Source: Tretioscincus oriximinensis (lineage: Eukaryota > Chordata > Lepidosauria > Squamata > Gymnophthalmidae). Taken from it: a DNA stretch of 64,000 bases. Shown one piece after another: positions 45,801-59,400 of the stretch (positions are counted from its first letter, which is position 1; every line of letters starts with the position of its first letter). The DNA is taken from the NCBI GenBank assembly GCA_022410635.1, contig JAJVDF010000340.1, forward strand, positions 1,250,496-1,314,495, written 5' to 3'. A model generated the notes under the pieces. That model worked only from the letters and a program-made list of their open reading frames with translations. It was not told where the DNA came from and made no database searches. The translations under genes were made by a program, and so were the position numbers.

Positions 45801-47442
45801 ATAGTCTAAAAAAATAAATTAGTAATAGCTGTGGGAGTTCATTTCACACAATATCAGGGNCTTTATTGGGTGAAATCCTTCTCTCTGTAAAGATGGGTTA
45901 GCCATTGCAAATGGATTGTATACACCATTCAAATTAATTGCAGGAGTAAGATGAAGGGAATTGTGGGTCAATTAAGGCTTAGAGGAAGAATTATCTTCAC
46001 ATTTATTCAGAAGCCTATTTTTTGCATCCTGTTCAACCTGCTCGCAAACAACTTGGATTATTCATCTTTATACACTTGAAAAACAGAGATCAAGTGTAAC
46101 GGAGACCAAGATTAAGCTATCAAGTTTATGAGGATGTTGTCTTCCATCTGTGAGCGCAGACACAAGATCTTAAGATTTATCTCAAGATTAATTTAACTAT
46201 TGTTTATTTATTTATGTCGATGGTTTAATCGGGTTTAATCTTTTTCTGCCTCCCACAGCTTTTGCCTGCAACACATCTGGGAGTCTGTGTGTTGTGTTTG
46301 TACAGGAAAAAATGACCATGGTAATTCAGAAAAATAGTCCTATTAGTCTGAATTCAGAATATCTTGCAAGGGCCTCCCATAGCAAGAGCTTTTGTAGACA
46401 ACTCTGCTTCTTCAGACCTGGCCAAGAATTCTGAAGAATTTGATGGATATCTGTTCCTCCTTGATTGATTCTGCACTCCATGACGCCAACTAGGTGACCT
46501 TGGGTTGGACACAGTTNNTTGGGGGCTTTCTCAGCCCCACCTATTTCACATGGGGTCCGTTGTGAAGAGGAGAAGGTTATATAANATGCTTTGTGTTTCT
46601 TTGGATTGAGGAAAATGGGGTTTAAAAACCAACTTCCCCTNCATGTGTGGAAGAGAAGACTATAACCCACTTCTTAACCCTGACCACAGGTAAATAGATG
46701 CAGAAAGCTGCTCTGGTTTGTACAACCCCAGATTCAGCTGCTGAGAAGGCCTTGAATTTCTCCAGNCTACATCCAGACTAGGTTAGGGTTCCCACATAAA
46801 AAACAGAATAGAACTTTGCAGCTTTAAGGGGTGTGAAAAAATGATCACAACCTCCCCTCCCCATGGTGTGGACATTAGAAGCCTTACCTGGAGAATAGTC
46901 TTCTGTTCTGTAACCATTAAAGTTCTAGCCCAATTTTTATGGGTGAACCCTGGTCTTGGTGGGATATCTAGGACGTTGTTTTGATTAATGATTTTAGAAT
47001 GTCTATTTTGTGAGTGTGGGGGAACACTTCAGTTAGAAAAAGCATATTAAAGGATAAAGGATTTGTTTCTTGCTCTATAGTGAAAAGACTCTGAAAGGAT
47101 CTTTAGAAAAAAGGCAGCTGTTACTTGAGGCATTCAATTTGAAGGAACCAGCACAAAAGAGGAAAAGGTTTCTGAAGTAACAAAGCATGCAATAAATAAA
47201 ATCTGCAGAAAAACGGCCCATTGTAGTCGATCAGACAGGGTTGTAAGAGTGAAAGAAAAGCGGTTTAGCTTTTAGGGAGCTAAATAGATTTTTTATTTAT
47301 TTGATTTTTCTTTTAAATATTCTTGCTAAATGGAGACTGGCTTTGAGGGAGTAACATATATTTCCCTACTCCTGGGAAAGAATTTGAAGTGAGACAACTG
47401 TGAGAAAAAGGTTCTTTTTGTGCTGGGCATTAGTCTGGATTA

Positions 47443-47475
<33 letters not shown>

Positions 47476-50400
47476 GTTTTCTGGCAACACTACAATAGTT
47501 CCTGAAGGTTCTGCTATTGGACAATATTTGGATGAATCCCAGGGCTGGGAGTGATGTCATCAACACCCTAAAGCCAGGGCCAGGCCAGCAGTGGTTGCCA
47601 TGGAACCTGTCCAGCATATCAACAGGAGCAGAGATGGAACAACACAGGAAAAGGGAAGGAGGAAAGATGAGCCAAATTTGGTCTACCATAGTCTACACTG
47701 ACCCACCAATTGTCCTTGGGCATCTCAAACAGAAGGTGAAGGCAAAACTGTTCTCGACTCCCTGCAAATGGCATTTCAGAAATCCTGCCTGTTGCACCAT
47801 CCTAGAGACAGGACCAAATCNTCCTGGCACCTGGCTTCTGTGAATTTATCTANTTATAAATTGAACCTTCCCTGGCTGCTAGCTACCACCACCTCTTCTG
47901 GAAGTAANTTTCACAGATCAATGACCTTCTGGNTAAAAAAAATTCTTCCCCTTGTTTGTCCTAACTCAGAGAATGCTCTGGGATGGTTCTAGTGTTGTGT
48001 GATAGAGAAAATATTTTTCTCCATCCACCTTATCCATCCCATTCATGAGTTTATACACTTTAATCAGATGGCCTCTTAAGTGCTGTCTTTCAAGTTTGAA
48101 GAGACCCNAACATTGCAGCTTGATTTCATAAAGGATTTTGTTCCAGACCCCTGATCAGTTTTGTTGTCTGGCCTTCAGCTGAGATATCCCTCTTTGTGTA
48201 GTCTCTGTTACTCTTTTAGGCTGGATCCAGATGAGTTTAAACCTCATAGTATCCTAGTGCAATGTTGGGATTTCATCATACATGTCTGCCAATTCCAGAT
48301 TCAGCAAATTCTCTGGCTAAATTGCTGATATCCGATTGTATCATTACTTGTATTGCAGGAAAATCAACTGCCAACACAGGTTTAACTCACACACAGAAGG
48401 AAAAAGACTTACAGGAACTTGACATTTTGGAAGTGGCCACCCCACATGTGTGGACCCATTCTAAATTTAAAATAACAGGTGCACCTGTGCAAGAATTGTG
48501 GCTGTGACATGGGGACATGTATCCAAACCAGTGTAATTCCTAGCTGTCTTAATTTTGGAATATTGCTCCATAATGTTATATTAAGATGCCATCTGGAGGT
48601 AGCATCAGATAATCCAAAACAGCATGCTATACTGCCTCTCAGCTCAATGAAGCTGCTGGGCCAGTGTTTGGCAGCAATGAAAAAAGCATATTCACAAAGC
48701 CAAAGTGCATCAAAGTCTACTAGAATGGCTACTAGGACTGCCTCTGGATTGAAGAGATAGGCAGGTGTCTCTAAAGTCCGTCCATGGGGAGTTGGGAAGG
48801 AATTAAGTTTCTACCTTCTTCCTGAATGCACAGATGTGGTAACCTGGGGCAGGACCCTCTTGGGGGGTTATCCCCAAATCATGGAATAGTCTCCCCCTCG
48901 AGGTGTGTCTCTATTCTTTTAAAAGATCCTTGAAGATGCATTTCTTTAACCTGGCCTTTAGTTGAAGAAATGCTATTTATTTATTTATTTATTTATTTAT
49001 TTATAGTTTTACCCCGCCCTATATCCAAAGGTCTCAGGGCAGCCAAAAGTAAAATATCAATAAAAAAAAAATAACAAAACAGTATAAAAGAGTGTCTAAA
49101 CGTGGGGACTGAAATGACATTTCTTCAGCTAAAGACCAGGTGAAAGATATACTGTGACCTGATCCCCCCTCATGTGTTCTTAGGCTAGGATTAATGGCTA
49201 TAAAAGACTTTTCATCAAGAATAGGAACTACCTGCAGCACCTAGAAGAGAAATAATGTTTTCTCTTCCAGGTGTTAAAAGATGTAAACTTTTATTCAGAT
49301 TGTATCTGCTAACCCTACCTTGTGCGTGTCAAAATCCAGATGCTGACTGTTGACAGGTGCCTTCAAAACGTGTCTATTTTCTTGTGTGTTTGTGTATTAA
49401 TTGTTAAGACTACGTTTAGACTGTAAATCTTTTTCAAACAGGACGAGAAGAGAGTGTGCAAGAGAGAAGCATCCGGGTTCTAGAAAATGGACAAACCAAT
49501 TCTGTGTTCTTTGTTTAAGTTTCAGAACCTCTGGTGTCAAATGCGGTCTGTTGCTTTCTATGAAATTCTTTCTTTTCCAAACCTGTTTTTGACAGTAGCT
49601 TCTACAATGGTGCCCAAACACGCCATGGGCTGCGTCTTTAGAGGTGCTCTAAATTCTTCTCTCTTCCAGGGCTTCAAAAATGCCATGGACGTTGCTGTAG
49701 GAAGTGAGCCAAGTTCTCATCGTCTGAGGTAAAACGAGAGAGACGGAACTTCTGGGGAACTAGCGCTGACTCGGTATTCCAGCATGATATTTTGGATAAA
49801 CGTTTGCTACAGTGGTGGGATTCAAATAACTTAGCAACTGGGAATTTTCCAACAGGTATATTACAATGACAAAAANAAATCACAACAATGCCCTGTTGAG
49901 ACTTAGCTGTTTCCTGCATTGTGTTTGCATTTAGATCAGAGCCTGTGAAAAAGACAATTAGACTTCAGAAAGACGAGTGTGTCAGTAGGAATGAAAAAAA
50001 GACAGTAAGTATTATGGGAAAATGTTGGGCTTCAGTCCTAGATGTACCCAATTGAACTTCAGGGTACCTAGTCTGGAAGTATTAGAAAATTCTGTTGAAT
50101 TAAATAATAAGTCCTCAGTACACAAATGGCTCAGTCGCTAAGAAGACGGTCTTCCATCTGTGAGATGGGGTTTCAAAGCCCTGTGGCGGATGTGTGGAGG
50201 GATGAGCGCCTACCATTAACCTGTAACTCTAGCCAATTCAGCTATTCGAAAGAGATGCAAATTTGTAATTTGCATATCAATTAGATAAATGAGTACCATC
50301 ATTAACTTGATGGGAAAGACAGATGTAAGCCTTCGGGCAAAAATTAACCCTGTATGCTGCTCTGGAAAAGAGCGGGATATAAAAACTTTCTCTTTCTCCT

Positions 50401-53400
50401 TCTCCTTCTTCTTCTTCTGATTCTTCTGATTCTGATTCTTCTGATTCTGATTCTTCTTCTTCTTCTTCTTCTTCTTCCTTTTCTGATTCTTCTGATTCTG
50501 ATTCTTCTTCCTCTTCCTCCTCCTCTTCCTCTTCCTCCTCCTCGTAATAATTTCACACTATCATTTCTCTGCAAATTGGAAAATAATTTTGATGCAAATG
50601 ACAAAAGTCATAATAAACTTTCTTTTTAGCATTATGTTTGTTCTGACCCCAAGCTACATTTGAGTGTGCTTTCCTTGACAAGAAGGTGAAACTTGGAAAC
50701 ACAATCAAAATATAAAATACAACAAAAAGGTTTGAAAACTATCTCTTCCCAAGGCTAATTCTTGTTTTTGTTCTTGTGATCTCTTTAAGTTCTTGAATCT
50801 CTTTGGTTTGCTTTGAGTTAACCTCTTTGACATCTGAAGCATGCTATCTCCAAGCTCTGCAACACCCAAAACTGAAACCAACTAGGAGGAGAGCAAATAT
50901 CACTAAACCCTCGGATCTCCCACCAGATTTCTTAATGGAATAGGGTCTAAGTAAAGTTTCCTCACAAAATAACTATACAAAAGCAACTAAACTATGGGAG
51001 CAACTAAACAAAACTAAAAGGAACTACTAAAAGTCTCTGGGGGCATGACAATGTTCTTTTAAAAAATCCCTGAAATTTTGTATTTATATTTGGTTAAACT
51101 TACAAATAAAACCTTACTGAAAATCCAAAAATGTTAATTTAACAGTTTTCTTAGGGATATCCCAACCTTATGTCTCCATTTTCCTTATAACTCTATGATC
51201 CCATGACTTTTTTTTTACAAGAAATGAAGAACGAATTGCAGTCTTTGAAGACTGAAGATTAGATTTTTTGATGTGGTGAAGGACAGCACATGTATGTATC
51301 AAGACAAAATGATAATCACCACATTGTTAATCTGTTCTTCATTTCTTGTAAAATAAAAATCAATAAAAAGTCATAGGGACCTCCAAAAAGGGACCTCCAG
51401 GGTCATGGGCTCCAATCCCCTGCTCAATGCAGGATTCACTAAACACCCCAGAAAGATGGCTGCCCAGCCTCTGTTTGAAGACTTCCAGTGAAGGAAAACT
51501 CATCACAACCTCATCCACTGGTTTATTACCCTTGCTGTCAGAATGTTTTTTTATTTATGATATCTAATCTTTATCTGCTTCCTTGCACTTTCATGCCATT
51601 GTTTCTAGTTCTTCCATGTGCCAAAGAGAACAAAACTGATCCCTCTGCTCTGTAAGAACTTTCAGATATTTGTAGACAGCTACCAGGTCTCCTCTCAGTC
51701 CTCTCCAATTGGAAACAAGTCCCTAATTTGAAACAAAATGGTCAAATGACCTATATTGAAATTTAAAAGTAAACATTTTCCATTAGTTTCATAAGCCACT
51801 CTGCACAGGAATTCTTCCTTCTTTCCAAATCTGAGCAAATTCCGGCAGCTTTAATTGTGTTCTGCACATGCCTTCTCTTCTTGACAGGTGAAAGAGGAAC
51901 CACTTTCTTTGGAAGCCGGCAGTGCAAGTACATCAGAAGAAGAAGTGGAGAATAAGAGTGTCTCCAATACAAAGCTCGAGGAAGAGAAGGAGACACGAAG
52001 GGATTTAAAAGAAGCAAAGGAGGAGAAGAGTAGGGAGATCAATAGTGGCACAGAGGAGGAGGATGCAATGGATAAGAGGAGATCTTACAAGCAGAGAAAA
52101 AGGAAGGCCAGGCAAGCGTTTGGTAGGAAGAATGGAATGGAAAGTAAAAAAAAAAAACGTAGGATGATGGATAAGGAGGAAGGAATTGGATATGGGTGTG
52201 ACTCAAAAACTGTCAAACGGAGGAAGAGGAAAGCAGATTGGACCCAGGACGATGAGGGAGAAATCAAAGCCAAGAGGAGAAAAGGAAATAGTTCCAGAAG
52301 AGGTTCTCCAAAGGGTGCCCAGAAGAGGACAGCAAAGAAGAGAAAGAAGGGAACAGAAGGAGTCAGGAAGGGGAAAGCAAAAGGGAAGAAAGAAGTGGAC
52401 AAATGGAAATGGTGAGTTTTCTTTGGGAGTTGTTCCATGGATGTATACACAGGATTGCTATTGATGGAATGATGTTTCAGTGGTTACTGGCACGATGGAT
52501 ACCATCTCCAGAAGATCCAAACTTCCTGCAGTTTTCAGCTTTTTGAACATGACTTTTAAGGGCATCCCATCTCTGTCTCCAACCTGGAGGTACTATCTGG
52601 ACATCCATTCTAGTACACCTAGATATGCCTAGGCTCCATGAATATGTTCATAAGAATATAAGAGAACCTCTAGTAGATGAGACCATAGCCCATTTAGACA
52701 AGGGTCAGGTGGCACACCCATTACATCTGGGCATCTCAAGCTAAGGTGAAACTTTCACCTGCTTTTGGCTCCCTCCAAATGGCTTTTTTCTCACACTCCT
52801 GAAAACGATACTTAGACATCAATTCTAATAGCCTTTGATACATGAATTAAGGGAAACCTTGCTGAATCAATGGGTGTATCAATGGCTCCTAGAGAACAGG
52901 GGAAGGTTTTGCCTGCAGTATCTCCTTCTACTTGAGATGCCCAGGTGGAATTGATGGGCCACAAGGACGGACTTAGCCTCATCCAGCAGGGGTCTTCTTA
53001 AGTTCTACTTAGTGTATACAAATTTGGCTCAGTCCCATGCCAGTGTATAATATGGCAGGCCCCAATCAGAACCTGCCATAGTCTACACTAACATGCAAAT
53101 GGCAAGTCCCTATTCCAGGAGGGTTTAAGAAAATGAAGCTTTTGCTTCCTTCTGCTTGACAATGCCCAGGTTCAATTGTCCAGCAAAGGAGCTAGCGGCA
53201 CTTTGAGACTAACTTGAGAAAAGTGGTTGGCATAAGCTTTCATAGACAGGTCTACTTCTTCAGATGCAGCATCTGAAGAAGGAGACTTGTCTACGAAAGC
53301 TTATGCCAACCACTTTTCTCAAGTTAGTCTCAAAGTGCTGCTAGCTCCTTTGCTGGACTTTCTGCTAGACTAACACGGCTATTTCTCTGAAACAGGTTCA

Positions 53401-56400
53401 ATTGGTGGACCAATGTAGAAGAAGAAGAAGAAGAACTTGGTTCTTATACCCTGCTTTTCTCACCTTTCAAAGGGACTCAAAGTGGCTTACAAGGATATAT
53501 TTTGCCCAAAGGCTCACATTCTATCTTCCCCACCAGGCTCTGGTGGTTCCCATGTATCTACTTGCAGTCAGTTGCAATTTCTTGCAATTCATGCTTTCGA
53601 ATAGCTGGGTTGGCTAGAGCTGCAGGCTAGTGGAAGGTGCTCAGCCCTCCCCACGTCCCACACAGGGCTTCGAAACCCCATCTCCCAAGCGAGAGACGAA
53701 TTCCTAAGCAACTGTGCTATCCTACTTGGCCCATCCACATGCAAGTGTAGACTATGGCAGGGGCCACTTGTTAACATTGCCCTTGACAATGAACTTGTTA
53801 AAATTCACATCCAAAAAGTATATTTATTTGCCAACCTTGTGACATTGTTAAAGGAAAGTCTACATTAAAACATAATAAATAAATTAAGAAACAGCAAATT
53901 TTTTAAAATGATTGTACAGGATTTAGAGCATAAGAGAAGCCTGAATCAGACCAGAGCCCATCCAGTCCAGTATTTTATTTCACACCATGGGCCACCCATT
54001 GCACCTGGGCAGACTGAAACAGAAGAAGACAAAACCCTCACCTGCTCTTGGCTCCCTGGAAATGGTACTACCTGTTGCTCCATCCCTGAGGCAGGATCAA
54101 GAGATCAATCTTAGTAGGTTGTTATAAACCTGGCTTCCATGAGCTTGTCTAATCCCATCTTAAAGCTATCCAGGCTTTACCCAGCTACCGCTACCTCTTC
54201 TGGAAGCCAGTTTCACAGACCAGTGACCCCCTGGGTGAAAAAAAAAATACTTTCCTTTGTCTGTCCCCCATTTTCTGACCATCAGTTTCAAGGAATGCCC
54301 ACTTCAATCAGATTACCTATTAAATGTCTTCTTTCAAGGCTGAAGCGACCCAGACATTGCTATATCAAACAATCGTAAAACACAAGACCTGTGAAACATG
54401 TAACTAGGTAGTCCTAGATTTTTCTTTTCTGAATTTATCTAGCTATTTAGATTTTGTTTTAACGCTGTAGGCAGTAGGAAGGACATCAGTTTGGGTAAAC
54501 AATTAGCATACTGCCTGCATCTTGAAGATACCAACATATTGTAAGCTTTGGGCTGAGATAAAAATTCAGCTTCAGGGGTTTGACCTTTGGTTCTGTTGTC
54601 CTGAGATAAAGAGCTATAAATAGTGCCGGTGTGTGTCAAAAAATAAGAAAAATATTTATATATAGTATTTTTGAAACTTAATCTTGTCACAGGGAAGAAT
54701 AGCCTGCTGCCATTCTGTGATATTGAGAGGGGGTACATTAACTTTGGGCATTTCCTTTATCTCTCAAAACTGTGATGGAGAATTTGGTTGCTTAGGGAAC
54801 AGATGGTTACCTGGCAACCAGATTGTTGACATCCCGAGGACTGGACTGCATTTCCCAGGTTTCTCCTGTGCCTTTGCATTGTGGGTAGTCGGAACACTTA
54901 CACACATTCTAAAACATAGCCTGTATTTTTCGGTGAGCTTTTTGTTTGCTCTGAACATTCGTTGAGTGTTTGTAGTTAAAAACATTTTGAATTTCATCTG
55001 CCTTGGTAAGGGTGGAAGGTCACCCTGGAATTACATAGTTTTGCCATATGCCAGGTTGCTGCATGTTCAGTATTCTGCATGATTCATGTGGATTGTTGCT
55101 GGGTTCAGACCTTGCTGTTTAGTAAGAGTGGCTTCCTGGAATGCTTAAATATGGGTGCAGACTGACAAATTGGGCGGCACATCCTGAGTCTGCCTTGTTA
55201 TGCCCCTTCCTGACATTCACTTTCCTGCGTGTTTATACAGTGTGCAGAAAAGTCAAGATCAGATATGCCAGGTATGAAACTTTATTATCCATTCATTCAT
55301 TTAATAAATTAATCAATCAATTATTTATTTATTTATTTTTATTTAAATGAAAATAAATAAATATGTTTATTTCAAAGTGTGTATCCATTTTTTTGAAGCA
55401 CCCTGTATATATATATATATAGATAGATAGATAGATAGATACACACTTTGAACTTCCATAGAAAATTTATTTACTGTTCTACAAAGTTAAATTTCAGGAT
55501 ATCCCGATATGAACAGTATTAACATTTGTTATTTATGTTTTATTTACATTGGACTTTAAGTTTTCTAATTTCCTGAAATTTAACTTTGTAGAACAGTAAA
55601 TAAATTTTCTATGGAAGTTCAAAGTGTGTATACATTTTTTGAAGCACCCGGTATTTGCACTTTTATCCCACTTGGGTGAATAGGCAACAAAGTATCAAAT
55701 GTATTTCAACTTAAGCAAGTGCAAACTCATGCATGTTAGGGGAAAGAACCCCAATTACTCCTACCTATTGATAGGAACGAAGCTTTCTGTGACAGAGCAG
55801 GAAAAGGAACTTGGGGTGTTGGTGGTCAGCTCAATGATGGTGTCAATCCAATATGCAGCAGGAATGAAAAAAGCTAATTCGATGTTAGGGGTAATTAGAA
55901 AAGGAATAAAAAATATGTCAGCATTTTGTCTCTTTATAAATCTATGGTGAGGCCACTTTTGGAATACAGTGTACAACTCTACTCACCATACCTTAGAAAG
56001 GATGTTGTGGAACTGGCGAGCCATAAGAATATCAAGGGGCTGGAACAAAACTTATGAAATCAGGCTGCAACATCTGGCCCTCTTCAGCCTCGAAAGATAG
56101 CATGCGTTCAGACCGGCTTCCACTCCCTTCCTGCCCTGTGTAGCTGCTGAAATTGAAGGAGGAAGACCACTATATTTGCCCCAATTGGGATGAGACCTTT
56201 GTGATTTTTCTGTGGACATAGGGCTGAATGTAAGTAAACAAATAATAAATCATTCATTGGATAATTAGCATCACAATTTTTTTAAATAAGAGCATTTATT
56301 CTGGGATCTTGAGTCAACTGAATTCTCTGTGCCGCCTGCTTTTGCCATCTTCAGGGCATGCTAAGGATGTGGCGACTCTGATTATCTGTGTTTTCTTCCC

Positions 56401-59400
56401 AAACTTTGTATCCCAAGGTGGGAAGAAGAGAAGCGAGAAGATGGTGTGAAATGGCATCAGCTGGAGCACAAAGGGCCATACTTTGCACCACCCTATGAAC
56501 GGCTGCCCAGCAGCGTCAAATTCTACTACTGTGGTAGGTGAAAGAAAGAAGGGGCTGTTCTCCACAAGTCTTGAACCAATTGTTCCTGAGAGAGAAAGGA
56601 CAGGTTATGCTGCCCAATGCCAGGAATTCTTCTATCCCCAGAAACTCCTATCCGGATAGGCCCTGTTCCTTCTGGTCCCACACCTTCTGATCCTGCCGTT
56701 TTTTTGGTCACATGATTATTTCCATGTGACCAGAAAGGGGTGGGGCAGAAGACTTTAAATAGCCAAGGTACCTGGAAGTGGGCGGGGCCTAGGAGGAGGG
56801 AGAAACTCAGATCCTGGAGTTTCTCCCTTGTATAGGCCCCAAAATCAGTCGAGAAACTTGTACATATGTGGGTTTCTCATATGGTTTTCCATCTATGTTT
56901 TTTTGTACTGCGATGGTAGTTACATCATGAAGAATCCGGCCCATGTGCTAACGGAGTTTGAGTAATCCAGGAGCAAAAAATCTCCATTGTTCTGGATTTT
57001 CCTGAGAGTTGTTACAAGCTGCACTCTGAAGTGTGTGAGCACAAAAAGCTGGCATTTGGCAAGACATGCATACTGGAGCTCAGTCTACAAGGGGAGGGGG
57101 AAGAGAAGTCAATCAGGAGGCAGTACATTTGTTCACAGAGCTACAAAACTCTAGAATGCTTATTAACAGAGGCTGCAAGAGGTATGTGTGGCAGAGGTAT
57201 GAATGGATAAATCCATATTTAAAGTAAATCCTGGATTGAACCCACTTGTCTGGATGGGGCCTTAGTGCATGAACAATCCCACTTACAACACCCCCTGATT
57301 CCCCGTCCTGGAGGCAGTATCTTGGCATCCACTCTAGATAAGAGCATGAGAGGAGTCTTGCTAGATTGGGCCACAGGAGATCTGGTTCAAAATCTCTAAT
57401 CTCACACAGTGACCCATCAATTATTTCTGGACATCTTCAAGCACCTGCTCTCAGTTACCTGCAGTTGGCCCTTAGAGATGTCTTGTCTGTTTCTCCAACA
57501 TGGAGGTGATTCCTAGAATAACCTTCTAAGCGTTTGATTGTGCGCAGTCCATCTAATCCAGCTTCTAACATAAAATAACGTTTATTTACAACGCCTCATC
57601 ACCAAAGGGCGGTGCACATAACTTTTGCTTCTTTCTCCAAAACAGACACCCTGTGAAGTAGCCAGGGCTGACAGATTTCTAAAGAATTGAGAATGGCCCA
57701 AATTCACCCAGTTGGCTTCATGAGGAGGGTGGAATTAGGCCAGGAGACTACTAGATAAGAGTCCAGCTCTCAAACCACTACCCAAAGCACTACATCTAAC
57801 CAGTAAAAGCTCATGGAGGGAACTTGGGCAGTGAGTCACCCTGGATGCATCGTGACCTTTCCCCCTCCATAATAGCTTCGGAGGTCTCGTGTCCGTATGC
57901 CTCCTGTCTCTTGATTTGAGCAGGCGCGATAGCTCAGTTGCTTAGGAATTCGTCTCTCGCCTGGGCGATGGGGTTTCGAAGCCCTGTGTGGGACGTGGGG
58001 AGTGCTGAGCACCTTCCACTAGCCTGTAGCTCTAGCCAACCCAGCTATTCGAAAGCAGGAACTGCAAGAAATTGCAACTGACTGCAAGTAGATACATGGG
58101 AACCACCATAGCCTGGTGGGGAAGATAGAATGGAAGCCTTCGGGCAAAATATGTCCTTGTAAGCCGCTTTGAGTCCCTTTGAAAGGTGAGAAAAGCAGGG
58201 TATAAGAACCCAGTTCTTCTTCTTCTTCTTCTTAATCAAGCCTTGAAGCTGCCAAACCCTTTCCCCACCCCATTCAGTTCACCAGCTCCGATGTGGCATA
58301 TCAGCTCTCCGCATTGCATCATTGGAAAGGAGGAGTGATGTTCAGTGGTGAGATTCAGCCGGTTCATTCCGGTTTGGTAGATCCAATCCCTAATTCTTTG
58401 TTGAGTGCGGTGAACCCAGGCCCCGCCTCCTGCCAAGAATGACGTCACTTGAGAGAACCGCTTGCTAAATTATTTGAATCCCTGGTTTGGTGTTCATGGG
58501 GACAGTGGAGGGAGCATCAGGAGTTCTCACCCCGGGGGATCATTCTGGGTGCTGGGAAGCCATACTACACCCAACAATGTATCTTAGANGTATCCTTCCT
58601 GAAAGCATTTTAGAGCCTAACAAGAAATAGGACAGGCAGCACGAGCTTTTGTAAACACATCTACTTCTTTAGATGCTTCTTCAGTATACATGTCTGTGAA
58701 GGCTTATGCCGCCTGTCCTGTTTTTTGTTAATCTCTAAAGGGATAGGAGACCCCCTAGTGAGGCACAGTGGTGCAGAGGTTAAGAACAACCGAGAGATCC
58801 AAGTTTGAGGCCTCATTAGTCTGCCAAGGAGAGGGGTGAGCTCCCTCTACTGGACTCAGCTGTTCGAAAGCAAGTAATTGCAAGTAGATTAACTGGGACC
58901 ATCACAACGTGGCGGCGGAAGATAGATGTAATCCTTTGCACGAAGAATAGCTTGTAAGCTGCTTTGTGTCCCTCTGAGTGAGAAAAGCCAGGTATAAAAA
59001 TTCCTCTTCTTACTAGATTTTCTGGATCCAGACAAACATGGCTATTTCCTGGAAACCTACCCCCTGAAAGCAAAATTCAGACCTCTCTTATCTTTTTACC
59101 AGGCAAGCCTATGAAACTCAGCCGAGCTGCAGAGGAAGTAGCTACTTTCTTTGCCAAGATGCTGGACCACGAATACACCAGAAAGAGTGTTTTCAAAAAA
59201 AACTTCTTTAATGACTGGAGAAAGGTATATACTGTTGCTTCTCCTTTTGCACTGATTATATTTTTTGTCCTTCCCAGTTTGGGGTTCAGGCTTCGTTTCT
59301 TAGATTTCAAAGGAAGTGCCATGTTAATCTTTGTTCAGAAAGTCCAGCAATGGGGCTCGTAGCCCCTGGAGACTAACAGGAGAAAGGTGGGCATCAGGAG

